From NCBI GenBank assembly GCA_031976395.1, contig DALYLJ010000034.1, positions 1 to 23,528 of the forward strand: 23,528 nt of DNA. The letters are read 5' to 3'. This document shows, in pieces, positions 1-7,457 of the stretch (the stretch's first letter is position 1; the number at the start of each line of letters is the position of its first letter). This stretch comes from UBA11164 sp002420085 (GTDB lineage Bacteria; Pseudomonadota; Gammaproteobacteria; Xanthomonadales; Xanthomonadaceae). Under the pieces are notes generated by a model. It had not been told where the DNA came from and did no database searches. It worked only from the letters and a program-made list of their open reading frames with translations. The position numbers and the translations under genes were made by a program.

Positions 1-101
1 GGCAGGGTGGCGGTGGCTGTCCCGACATCACCGCCGACATCACCGACACCAGGGTGCGGGTGTCCGCCACGGGTATCCGGTTCGTGTGCCCGACAGGCTG
101 C

Positions 102-130
102 TAGGCAGGCATCGATGGGCTCGGTATGCT
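102..130 (+). promoter_or_regulatory. possible sigma70 promoter of the acyl reductase gene
   Basis: TAGGCA (102-107) and TATGCT (125-130) each match the -35 and -10 consensus at 4 of 6 positions, with a 17-bp spacer. The implied start near 137 would give a leader of about 50 nt before the ATG at 186. This is a match by eye only, and chance matches are common. Nothing else was recognised in bases 1-185 apart from a 12-bp unit (CCGACATCACCG) repeated twice at 22-45. Confidence 0.35.
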
Positions 131-185
131 TGCGCCGTGGGCGGCGGTCGGGCCGCTTCGATCATTTGGCCAGCGGAGGAACACC

Positions 186-2174
186 ATGAGCTACTTTGTC
201 ACCGGCGGTACGGGTTTCATCGGTCGTCACCTGATCGAGCGCCTGCTGGCGCGCAAGGGCACGATCCATGTGCTGGTCCGCAAGGGTTCGGCCAAGAAGC
301 TCGACAAGCTGATCCAGCGGCATGGCTGGTCACGCGACCGAATCGTGGCGGTGGCCGGCGATCTTGGGCAGCCGAAGCTGGGCCTGAGTGCCGCCCAGAT
401 TCGCGCGCTGAAGGGCCAGGTCCGGCATTTCTTCCATCTGGCGGCGATCTACGATCTCAGTGCCGATGCGGCTTCCCAGCAGGTCGCCAACATCGATGGC
501 ACGCGCAATGCCATCGAACTGGCCGAGGCGATCGAGGCCGGCTGCTTCCACCACACCAGTTCGATCGCTGCGGCAGGGCTGTACCACGGTGTGTTTCGCG
601 AGGACATGTTCGAGGAGGCCGAGGGGCTCGACAATGCTTACTTCCGTACCAAGCACGACTCCGAGGGCCTGGTTCGTAAGACCTGTCGGATTCCCTGGCG
701 GATCTATCGGCCGGCTGCGGTGGTCGGGGATTCTCGGACCGGTGAGATCGACAAGATCGATGGCCCGTACTATTTCTTCTCGCTGATCAAGAAAATGCGA
801 GAGTTGCTGCCGCCCTGGGTGCCAACCCTGGGGATCGAGGGAGGACGGATCAATCTGGTGCCGGTCGATTTCGTCGCCGATGCCATGGACCATATCGCCC
901 ACAAGCGCGGTCTGGATGGGCAGTGCTTCCATCTGGTCGATCCGGACCCGCCGCGGATCGGCGAGGTACTGAACATCTTCGCCCGCGCCGCCGGTGCGCC
1001 CGAGATGACCATGCGCCTCGATGCCCGGATGTTCGCCTTCGTTCCGACCCCGATTCGGATGGCAGTGACCGGTCTGCCGCCGGTCAAGCGCTTCATCGGC
1101 ATGATCTTGCGGGATCTGCGGATTCCGCGTGAGGTGTTGAGCCTGGTCACCTATCCGACCCGCTTCGATGCCCGCGAGACCGAGCGGGCGCTCAAGGGCA
1201 CCCGAATTGCGGTGCCGCCGCTGGAGGGCTATGCCTGGCGGCTGTGGGACTACTGGCTGCGCAATCTCGATCCGGACCTGTTCGTCGATCGTTCGCTGCG
1301 TGGCAAGGTCAAGGGCAAGGTCGTGCTGATCACCGGCGGTTCTTCCGGTATCGGTCGGGCGACGGCGGAGAAGGTGGCGGCGGCGGGTGCCCGGACGATC
1401 ATCGTGGCACGCGGCGAGGAGGAGTTGTTCAAGACCCGCGATGAACTGATCGCCGCCGGTGGCCAGGTCTGGGCGTACACCGCCGATCTGGCCGATCTAG
1501 CGGCTTGCGATGCACTCGTGGCGACGGTCATCCGTGAGCATGGTGGGGTCGATGTTCTGGTCAACAATGCTGGCCGTTCGATCCGTCGTTCGATCGAGTT
1601 GAGCTTCGATCGCTTCCACGATTTCGAGCGGACCATGCAACTCAACTACTTCGGTTCGCTGCGGCTGATCATGGGCTTCCTGCCCGGCATGATCGAGCGG
1701 CGTGGTGGCCACATCATCAACATCAGTTCGATCGGCGTACTGGCCAACTCGCCGAGGTTCTCAGCCTATGTCGCCTCCAAGGCGGCCCTGGATGCCTTCA
1801 GCCGCTGTGCCCAGGGTGAGTTGTCGAACAAGGGCATCGCTTTCACGACCATCAACATGCCCTTGGTTCGGACACCGATGATCGCCCCGACCAAGGTCTA
1901 CGAGTCGGTGCCGACCCTCAGTCCGGACGAGGCGGGCGATCTGGTGGTCAAGGGCATCATCGAGCGGCCCAGTCGGATCGCCACCCGGCTCGGCACCTTC
2001 GCCAGTGTGGTCAATGCCCTGGCGCCGAAAGCCTACGAGGTGGTGATGAACACGGCGTTCGAGTTGTTCCCGGATTCGGCAGCGGCACAGGGCAAGCAGG
2101 GCAGCAGCGAGCCGCACCGTCCGAGCGACGAGCAGATCGCCTTCGCCTCGCTGATGCGCGGCGTCCACTGGTAG
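186..2174 (+). CDS. bifunctional fatty acyl-CoA / fatty aldehyde reductase (two fused SDR domains)
   Basis: The 662-aa product carries two short-chain dehydrogenase domains. The first (about 1-365) is extended/NAD_binding_4 type, with TGGTGFIG at 6-13 and a Y152-x3-K156 catalytic pair. The second (about 375-630) is a classical SDR, with TGGSSGIG at 383-390, NNAG at 460-463, Ser514/515 and Y528-x3-K532. Length and sequence closely resemble, from memory, the Marinobacter enzyme Maqu_2507 (about 661 aa), which reduces fatty acyl-CoA or acyl-ACP through the aldehyde to the fatty alcohol with NADPH. Shared blocks include FREDMFEEAE, DGPYYFF and LSFDRFHDFERTMQLNYFGS. The ATG at 186 is chosen over the in-frame ATG at 126 because GGAGG lies 5-6 nt upstream and the Rossmann motif then starts at residue 6, as in the family. 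The product is probably a cytosolic enzyme for fatty alcohol or wax ester formation. No wax ester synthase is in the window. The enzyme class is well supported; exact substrates are inferred. Confidence 0.9.
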   Translation: MSYFVTGGTGFIGRHLIERLLARKGTIHVLVRKGSAKKLDKLIQRHGWSRDRIVAVAGDLGQPKLGLSAAQIRALKGQVRHFFHLAAIYDLSADAASQQVANIDGTRNAIELAEAIEAGCFHHTSSIAAAGLYHGVFREDMFEEAEGLDNAYFRTKHDSEGLVRKTCRIPWRIYRPAAVVGDSRTGEIDKIDGPYYFFSLIKKMRELLPPWVPTLGIEGGRINLVPVDFVADAMDHIAHKRGLDGQCFHLVDPDPPRIGEVLNIFARAAGAPEMTMRLDARMFAFVPTPIRMAVTGLPPVKRFIGMILRDLRIPREVLSLVTYPTRFDARETERALKGTRIAVPPLEGYAWRLWDYWLRNLDPDLFVDRSLRGKVKGKVVLITGGSSGIGRATAEKVAAAGARTIIVARGEEELFKTRDELIAAGGQVWAYTADLADLAACDALVATVIREHGGVDVLVNNAGRSIRRSIELSFDRFHDFERTMQLNYFGSLRLIMGFLPGMIERRGGHIINISSIGVLANSPRFSAYVASKAALDAFSRCAQGELSNKGIAFTTINMPLVRTPMIAPTKVYESVPTLSPDEAGDLVVKGIIERPSRIATRLGTFASVVNALAPKAYEVVMNTAFELFPDSAAAQGKQGSSEPHRPSDEQIAFASLMRGVHW

Positions 2175-2210
2175 CGCCGGCAGCCGGGGTGACCGCCGCT
2201 GTAGCCAGGT

Positions 2211-2232
2211 GCCGGGTGATCGATCGCCCGGC
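2211..2232. terminator. hairpin between convergent genes, possible bidirectional terminator
   Basis: GCCGGGTGAT, loop CG, ATCGCCCGGC forms a 10-bp stem with one T-G wobble. It lies 36 nt after the reductase stop and touches the stop codon of the convergent Mrr-like gene. No T-tract follows on either strand, so an intrinsic terminator is plausible but unproven. Confidence 0.45.
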
Positions 2233-3380
2233 TACTGGCACTGCCGCCAGCGAACCGGGCGGGTCGAGCCGGCTGGTGGCTCGATTTGCAGGCGCGAGTA
2301 GCGGAGTTCCTCGAAGCGGACCAATTCGGCGCAGGCCAGGGCGAACAGGTCGTCACCCTGTGACCGTTCCGATTGGCCGGCATCCTGCGGGTCGGCGTGC
2401 TGGGGGTCATTGCTCGATGGGGCTTGCGACGGGCTGAGCGCGATGACCAGGGTCGATCGGGTTGACCAGACGGATGAGGCGATGCCTTCGAGGCTGCTGA
2501 CGCGCTGAGCCGCCAGTCCACGCCGGTGTTCCCGCTCCTGCTCGGTCAACTCGGGCGGCAGCAGCGGCAGATCCGGGCTGCCAGCCGATGCGGGCGGCCG
2601 TTGGCCGTGGCTGGCCAGGGTACTGTCATCCGTGCCATTGCTGCCGGATCCAGGGCCGTTCACGGCGCGGCTGGTCGCCATGTCGCGGTCGGCGGGATGG
2701 GCAGCGGGCTCGGTCTGGCCGCTGGCCGCCGTCGATGCCGGTCGAGCCGGGTCCGGGGCGACATTCGCGTCGATATCCGGACCCAGGCTGCGACTGGCGA
2801 AGACGAAGGCCAGGGCGACCAGCCCTACCGTGATCAGCGCCGTCAGGGCCAGCAGACGCTGGGTCTTGCGCTCGGCGGCCAGGGCGACCTCGCGCTGCTG
2901 ATCGGGCGGGATGACGCCGTGCAGCATGGGCCACAGGCGTCGGCCGTCGAGCAGTCGGACATTGTGGGTCTTGGCGATCTCGCTGGCGAAGCCATCGGAA
3001 TGGCCGAGGGTGGCGATGATGCCGCCCTGTGCGCCCTGCATCCGGATTGCGGTGGCGAATTCGCGGACGGTTTGTTCGCCCAGTCGATAGCGGGTGCCGT
3101 GTTTGCACGAGAGCAGCCAGCGATCGCCATTCTGGGCCAGGACGAAGTCGAAATCGCTGTCGCCCGGCTGACGCTCGACATTGGCTTCGACGAAGCCCTC
3201 TCGACGCAGGGCGTCGAGGGTGAGGTGAGCGAAGTCGCGCCAACGCAGGCTTGCCAGTCGGGCCAGGCCGGCTTCGGTTTCGGCATTGCGTCGCGCCAGT
3301 GTCGTGATCAGCAGGTACGCGGTCACGCCGAAAACGGCGGCAGGCAGCAGCGCCAGCAGGAATGGCCCAACAGTCGTCAC
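2232..3380 (-). CDS. membrane-anchored Mrr-like restriction endonuclease-fold protein
   Basis: The 382-aa protein has a GTG start (3378-3380) with GGAG about 7 nt upstream. Order of parts: TM helix about 5-28 followed by Arg-Arg; an Mrr_cat-like PD-(D/E)xK domain about 45-155; a second TM about 176-196; a low-complexity Pro/Ser/Ala linker; a C-terminal domain about 270-370. Domain evidence is the block WRDFAHLTLDALRREGF, the Asp pair in DSDFDF (74-79), K93 in LLSCKHG, and a tail with GGIIATLGHSD and NVRLLDGRRLW that is typical of Mrr-type domains. Positive residues after TM1 and before TM2 place this domain in the cytoplasm and the C-terminal domain in the periplasm. The usual QxK motif reads SCK, and the helix Glu of the family is not evident, so nuclease activity is uncertain. 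It stands alone, without methylase or specificity genes. Function is unknown; possibilities include nucleic-acid binding at the membrane or defence. Confidence 0.75.
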   Translation of the reverse strand: MTTVGPFLLALLPAAVFGVTAYLLITTLARRNAETEAGLARLASLRWRDFAHLTLDALRREGFVEANVERQPGDSDFDFVLAQNGDRWLLSCKHGTRYRLGEQTVREFATAIRMQGAQGGIIATLGHSDGFASEIAKTHNVRLLDGRRLWPMLHGVIPPDQQREVALAAERKTQRLLALTALITVGLVALAFVFASRSLGPDIDANVAPDPARPASTAASGQTEPAAHPADRDMATSRAVNGPGSGSNGTDDSTLASHGQRPPASAGSPDLPLLPPELTEQEREHRRGLAAQRVSSLEGIASSVWSTRSTLVIALSPSQAPSSNDPQHADPQDAGQSERSQGDDLFALACAELVRFEELRYSRLQIEPPAGSTRPVRWRQCQ

Positions 3381-3406
3381 AGAGCACTCCGAATTGCACG
3401 GTCCGT

Positions 3407-3423
3407 CCGTCCCAGTGGGACGG
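3407..3423 (-). promoter_or_regulatory. perfect 7-bp inverted repeat upstream of the Mrr-like gene
   Basis: CCGTCCC-AGT-GGGACGG lies 26 nt upstream of the GTG start of the Mrr-like gene, just 5' of its ribosome binding site. It could be an operator or a 5'-UTR hairpin. No promoter could be placed confidently next to it. Confidence 0.4.
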
Positions 3424-3773
3424 GCTGTCGGTTAGAACGACAAGCGTGGGCAAAACAGGACTCGCTCAGGCAGCGGCATCCTGTGGGTCAGGCCGATCGC
3501 GGCGCACGCCGTCGTGGGGTGGCCATCGATGGTGGTCGAGCAACACCCGTGCCGGTGACTTTCGCCGGGCGGTACTGCGCAAGAACTGTGACCGACATCA
3601 GGAGAACAGGGCGGCCAACGTGCTTTCAAGTACCGATCCATGCGGCGGCCGGTGCGTGCCGGCCGGAGTCTCGGGTGAATGATCGGCGGATGTGCGCGGA
3701 CTGTGCCGTGGGGTGATATCACGCACGGCTGGCCGCTCTGCCGGTCATGCGTGGTCTGCGCGTGGGGCAAGAG
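3424..3773. other. intergenic region, no gene recognised
   Basis: This 350-bp stretch lies upstream of the Mrr-like gene and downstream of the phasin gene. Open frames here have arginine-, proline- and cysteine-rich translations with no family resemblance. A 6-bp inverted repeat (GGCCGG-TGCGTG-CCGGCC, 3647-3664) is present. The promoter of the Mrr-like gene is expected here but could not be placed. Confidence 0.5.
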
Positions 3774-3833
3774 GCCCGTCAGCCGGAAGTCGAAAGGGGA
3801 GGGAGCTTTCGGACTTCCGTATGGCTGACGGGC
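3774..3833 (-). terminator. long hairpin after the phasin gene, probable terminator
   Basis: The left arm (3774-3796) pairs with the right arm (3806-3833) over 23 bp. Only the right arm is bulged: one G at 3811 and GTAT at 3819-3822. The loop is GGGAGGGAG. The hairpin starts 8 nt past the phasin stop codon, as expected for a terminator or a 3'-protecting structure, but there is no run of T after it on the minus strand. Confidence 0.6.
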
Positions 3834-3841
3834 ACAAACGG

Positions 3842-4531
3842 TCAGAAGGAACGCACCTCGGCGTTGCCCGAGCCGCTGTCGGCCGGGTCGGTCCCGGCGG
3901 CCGAAGCACTGGCCTTGGCCGAGCCCGCCGTGTTCGCCGGCTTGCGTGCCGCCTTGCGTGCCGGCTTCGGCGTGCTCCGGGCGGCCGCTGGGTTCGCCGC
4001 TGCCGGCTTGCCGCCGGAACGGGCGCTGCTGCTGTGCTTGCGCAGTTCGGCGGTCAGGGCATCGACCCGCTGGGTCAGGGCGGCAATCTCGTCGCGGCCA
4101 GGTACGCCCAGACGGTTCAGGGCGCGCTGGACGCGATCCTCGAACACCTTTTCGAGGCGATCCCAGGTGTCCTGGGCACGTTCACGTGCCTGGCCGACCC
4201 GGTCCTCGACGGCGTCGCGAACCTGATCGACCTTGCCCGAGGTCAGGTCGCGGGTGGTCTTTTCCATGTTCATGCCTTCTTTGACCAGGGCCTCGAACAG
4301 CCGGGTGCCTTCGTCCTGGGCGCGCCCGAAGGCGCCAACCCCGGCCAGCCAGATCTGTTGTGCGGACTCGACGATCGAGCGTGAGACCTGCTCGGCTCGG
4401 TTCTGCAATTCACTCAGGGATGCGGCACCTGGGCTGGCCTTGCCCTGATCCGGGCCGGTCGATTTGCGGTGGGTCTTGCCAGTCGTCTTGCTGGCCGGTT
4501 TGCCAGTCGATTTTGACTTGAGTTTGGCCAT
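3842..4531 (-). CDS. phasin family protein (PhaF/PhaI type)
   Basis: The 229-aa protein has an ATG preceded by GGAGG at good spacing. A Lys/Ser/Thr-rich N-terminus (1-35) leads into the phasin core (about 40-165), with IWLAGVGAFGRAQDEG (60-75) and LFEALVKEGMNME (78-90). The core continues as amphipathic helix with coiled-coil character. The C-terminus (about 170-215) is Ala/Lys/Pro-rich, with repeats like KPARKAARKPA, recalling the histone-H1-like tail of Pseudomonas PhaF. Phasins of this family (Pfam phasin, PF05597) coat polyhydroxyalkanoate granules, and the basic tail can bind DNA and help distribute granules at division. No PHA synthase gene is in the window. The gene has its own hairpin downstream and a 155-bp gap upstream, so it is probably monocistronic. 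Confidence 0.88.
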   Translation of the reverse strand: MAKLKSKSTGKPASKTTGKTHRKSTGPDQGKASPGAASLSELQNRAEQVSRSIVESAQQIWLAGVGAFGRAQDEGTRLFEALVKEGMNMEKTTRDLTSGKVDQVRDAVEDRVGQARERAQDTWDRLEKVFEDRVQRALNRLGVPGRDEIAALTQRVDALTAELRKHSSSARSGGKPAAANPAAARSTPKPARKAARKPANTAGSAKASASAAGTDPADSGSGNAEVRSF

Positions 4532-4623
4532 CGTGGATATCCTCCGTGTGCGGATGCGTTGGCGTGTCCGCAGCGGCGCAGCGGTTTTGCCAGGGTGTCA
4601 GTCTGGCCGGCCGCGCTAGAGCA

Positions 4624-4641
4624 TTCACACCAAGGCGTGAA
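4624..4641. other. hairpin between patatin and phasin genes
   Basis: TTCACACC-AA-GGCGTGAA pairs over 8 bp with one wobble. It lies 46 nt downstream of the patatin stop and 93 nt upstream of the phasin start, both on the minus strand. It may be a weak terminator of the patatin transcript or an element of the phasin promoter region. Confidence 0.35.
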
Positions 4642-4686
4642 GCCGTCCGCAATTCGGATCGGCAGGCTCGGAGGTCAGGACGAAAT

Positions 4687-5964
4687 TCAGCGCCGGCGGG
4701 TCCGACCCGCGCTCGCCGGTCGAGTAGGTTTCGGCGCGGCCTTGCGCGGGTGCAACAGCCGCTCGACATCGTCGAGGTCACGCTCCAACCGGGCGGTCAC
4801 GTCGGTCCGGGAGCGGGTTCGACAGCGTCGGGCGAGCAGGTCGGGCTTGGGGTCGTCGAGCGCGGCTCGACACAGCGACAGGCCATGCTTGGCCAGGATC
4901 GGAGCCAGACGATCGGCCCGTTCGCGCAACTCGGCCAGGGTTGCGGCATAGGCGTGCTGACAGACCCGGCGCCGGGCCGAGAAGCTGAAGATGTTGGTGA
5001 AGAACATCTCGGCGTCGTTGGAATTCGGCTCCAGCACCAGTTGATCGACGTCGGGGTATTTTTCCGCATATTTCGCCAAGCCGACCTCGACCCGTGATTG
5101 CAGCAGGGTGCGGAAGGTCTGCGAGAGAACCACCGGCAGGCCGCCGGCCGAGATGCGGTCGAATTCTTCACCGGGTGCGTCGGCCGCCTTGCTGGCGTCG
5201 TAAGGCACCAGGGGATTGATGCCGATCAGCAGGTCGATGCCATGATCGAGTGCGACCGAGGCATGCATGGTCCGACGCAGGGCGCCATCGACGAAGTGGC
5301 GGCCATTGATGCCGACCGGTGGATACAGGCCCGGCAGGGCGCTGCTGGCCTGAATCGCCCGAGAGATTGGAATGTCGTCCCAGCCGGGAGCGCCGAAGCG
5401 CACCGCCTCGCCGGTATCGAGATCGACCGCAACCACGTACAGCGGGCGATCCAGGTGCCGGAAGTCGTTGCTGCGACCGTTGCGCTCGTAGAGTTCGCGC
5501 AGGTATTTCTCGATCTGACGATTGTCGAACAGGCCGTTCGGGATCAGGCTGCCGATGTGGCCGAGCACCTGGCTCAGTCGGGTCTCCGATGGACGGCGCA
5601 GCAGTTCGCCCCACCACTCCAGAACCAGCCTGGGAAAACCGACCGCACGCCGGAAATATTCGCCGAACGCCGGGCGCAGAAAGATTTCCGGGCGAAAATT
5701 GTTGGGATCGTCGCTGCCGCACAGGAACAGGTCGAGCATGTCGCCGACCCGCATCCGGTTGGCCAGGCCGGCCGCCAGGAACGAGCCCGAACTGACCCCG
5801 ACATAGACCTCCAGACGGGTCAGGTCGAGTCCCTCGATGGCGTCTTCGAGTGCGGCCAGGGCGCCCAGTTCGTACATGCCTCCGATCGGGCCGCCGCCAG
5901 CGATGGCGAGGCCGATCCGCCCGGTCGATTCACGGGCTATGCGCGCGGGTTGCATTACCAGCAT
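4687..5964 (-). CDS. patatin-like phospholipase family protein
   Basis: The 425-aa product has the patatin catalytic set: the glycine-rich oxyanion loop AGGGPIGGMYELGAL (22-36), the nucleophile elbow GVSSGS (56-61, Ser58 of GxSxG) and the catalytic Asp in DGA (226-228). The family hydrolyses acyl esters of phospholipids or neutral lipids with a Ser-Asp dyad. The C-terminal 80 residues are Arg-rich and extend beyond the hydrolase domain. The ATG at 5964 is chosen because AGGGG lies upstream and the oxyanion loop then begins near residue 22. The frame stays open to 6405, but that would overlap serC. An intermediate ATG at 6330 with GAGG upstream would add 122 residues and cannot be fully excluded. 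No signal peptide is seen, so cytoplasmic or membrane-associated action is likely. The role in membrane turnover or storage lipid release is inferred. Confidence 0.87.
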   Translation of the reverse strand: MLVMQPARIARESTGRIGLAIAGGGPIGGMYELGALAALEDAIEGLDLTRLEVYVGVSSGSFLAAGLANRMRVGDMLDLFLCGSDDPNNFRPEIFLRPAFGEYFRRAVGFPRLVLEWWGELLRRPSETRLSQVLGHIGSLIPNGLFDNRQIEKYLRELYERNGRSNDFRHLDRPLYVVAVDLDTGEAVRFGAPGWDDIPISRAIQASSALPGLYPPVGINGRHFVDGALRRTMHASVALDHGIDLLIGINPLVPYDASKAADAPGEEFDRISAGGLPVVLSQTFRTLLQSRVEVGLAKYAEKYPDVDQLVLEPNSNDAEMFFTNIFSFSARRRVCQHAYAATLAELRERADRLAPILAKHGLSLCRAALDDPKPDLLARRCRTRSRTDVTARLERDLDDVERLLHPRKAAPKPTRPASAGRTRRR

Positions 5965-6365
5965 GTACGAGATTTCCCCTGGAGCATGTGTGACTGGCCG
6001 GCGCGGGCCGGACCCATTCCGGTCGGGTCCATTCGGGTCGGACCGGACCTGGTTGCACCCGATTCTAGCAGCCTGTCGAACTTGGCTCCGAGCAGGCGTA
6101 GAACGGCGGCATGGCGGCGCAAATTGCACCGCGATGCCGATCAGGTGGTCGCGCAGCTTGGCGGCCCTGGCCGGCTCCAGCCCCTTGAGCTTCGTGTGGT
6201 CGCCCAGTGTGACGCCGGAGGTGGCGCGGGCGATTTCGGCGGTGAGGATGGCGTATGCACGTCCCTCGGCAGAGCAGCGGACTGCGATGGCGATCGCACC
6301 ACCGGCCATTTCTTTGTTGCGCCGCCGCATGCTAGCCTCACACGTTACGTCACTGGAGAGCTTGC
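5965..6365. other. divergent intergenic region with a possible short coding segment on the minus strand
   Basis: This 401-bp gap separates the patatin and serC genes. On the minus strand an ATG at 6330, preceded by GAGG at 5 nt, opens a segment to about 6118 with good G/C third positions and a protein-like sequence (MRRRNKEMAGGAIAIAVRC..., then GVTLGDHTKLKGLEPARAAK). It then degrades into Arg/Pro-rich translation that runs into the patatin frame without a stop. Overlapping inverted repeats built on GGACCC/GGGTCC occur near 6007-6055. The serC promoter should also be here, but I could not place it. Confidence 0.35.
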
Positions 6366-7457
6366 ATGGCACGTCAGTACAACTTTGCCGCCGGTCCGGC
6401 GGCACTTCCAGAGCCGGTCCTGCGCCGGGCTCAGGCCGAACTGCTCGATTATCGCGATGAGGGCGCTTCAGCGATGGAGATCAGTCATCGTGGCAAGGCA
6501 TTCATCGAGATCGCCGAGCGCTCCGAGCGCAATCTGCGGGCGCTGCTGTCGATTCCGGACGATTATGCGGTGCTGTTCCTCCAGGGCGGGGCGACCGTCC
6601 AGCAGGCGCTGTTGCCGCTCAATCTGGCGGCGCCGGGCCAGGCGGTCGATTATGTGGTGACCGGCCACTGGGGTGCGACCGCAGCCAAGGAGGCGCAGCC
6701 GTCGGCGGATGTTGCGGTGATCGCCAACAGCAAGACCGCCGATGGTCAGTATTGCGACATCGTTCCCTACGCCGAGTGGACGCCGCGCGAGGGGACGGCC
6801 TATCTTCACTACACACCGAACGAGACCATCCACGGCATCGAGTTTCTGGACGAGCCGGACCTGCCCGATCAGGTCGTGGTCGCCGACATGTCCTCGACCC
6901 TCCTGTCGCGGCCGATCGATGTCCGTCGCTACGGGGTGATCTACGCCGGGGCACAGAAGAACATCGGACCCTCCGGTCTGGTGGTGGTGATCGTCCGGCG
7001 CGATCTGCTGGAGCGGGCTGGCCAGCCGCGTGCGCCGATCTTCCACTGGAAGCGCCATGCCGACACTGGTTCGATGCTCAACACGCCACCGACCCTGGCC
7101 TGGTATCTGGCCGGTCTGGTGTTCGAGTGGGCGCTGGAGCAGGGTGGGGTCGCCGCCTTGGCCAAGGTCAACGCGAACAAGGCCGCCGACCTGTACGCGG
7201 CGATCGATGGTTCGGGTGGTTTCTACCGCAATTCGGTCGCGCCGCGTGCCCGCTCGTGGATGAATGTACCGTTCCTGCTGCACGATCCGGCACTGGAGTC
7301 GGCCTTCCTGACCGGGGCCGATCAGGCCGGACTGCGGGCACTCAAGGGCCATCGTGCGGTCGGCGGCATGCGCGCTTCGATTTACAATGCCGTCCCGGCC
7401 GAGGCGGTCGCCGCCCTGATCGCCTACATGAAGGACTTCCAGCAACGCCATGGCTGA
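6366..7457 (+). CDS. serC: phosphoserine aminotransferase SerC
   Basis: This 363-aa PLP-dependent class V aminotransferase converts 3-phosphohydroxypyruvate and glutamate to O-phosphoserine, and also acts in pyridoxal phosphate synthesis. It is full length for the family. The N-terminus YNFAAGPAALP is diagnostic. H41-R42 lie in the ISHRGK block, and the PLP lysine is K198 in YAGAQKNIGPSG. The C-terminal MRASIYNA block is typical. The ATG is preceded by GGAGAG 5 nt upstream. It is first in a + strand run, overlapping pheA by 8 bp, so translation is probably coupled. In many Gammaproteobacteria serC heads the same aromatic cluster. Confidence 0.97.
   Translation: MARQYNFAAGPAALPEPVLRRAQAELLDYRDEGASAMEISHRGKAFIEIAERSERNLRALLSIPDDYAVLFLQGGATVQQALLPLNLAAPGQAVDYVVTGHWGATAAKEAQPSADVAVIANSKTADGQYCDIVPYAEWTPREGTAYLHYTPNETIHGIEFLDEPDLPDQVVVADMSSTLLSRPIDVRRYGVIYAGAQKNIGPSGLVVVIVRRDLLERAGQPRAPIFHWKRHADTGSMLNTPPTLAWYLAGLVFEWALEQGGVAALAKVNANKAADLYAAIDGSGGFYRNSVAPRARSWMNVPFLLHDPALESAFLTGADQAGLRALKGHRAVGGMRASIYNAVPAEAVAALIAYMKDFQQRHG

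Noticed and set aside
7..189. Short open frame at the left edge
   Set aside because: Its translation is Pro/Arg/Ser-rich, it has no ribosome binding site, and it overlaps the reductase start in another frame.
3432..3770. A 112-codon minus-strand open frame between the Mrr-like and phasin genes
   Set aside because: Composition (His/Pro/Arg/Cys-rich) is unlike the neighbouring proteins, there is no ribosome binding site, and it overlaps the likely promoter region.
4687..6405. Patatin gene starting at 6405
   Set aside because: This start would lie inside serC. The catalytic loop position and AGGGG ribosome binding site favour the ATG at 5964. The intermediate ATG at 6330 is kept only as a finding.
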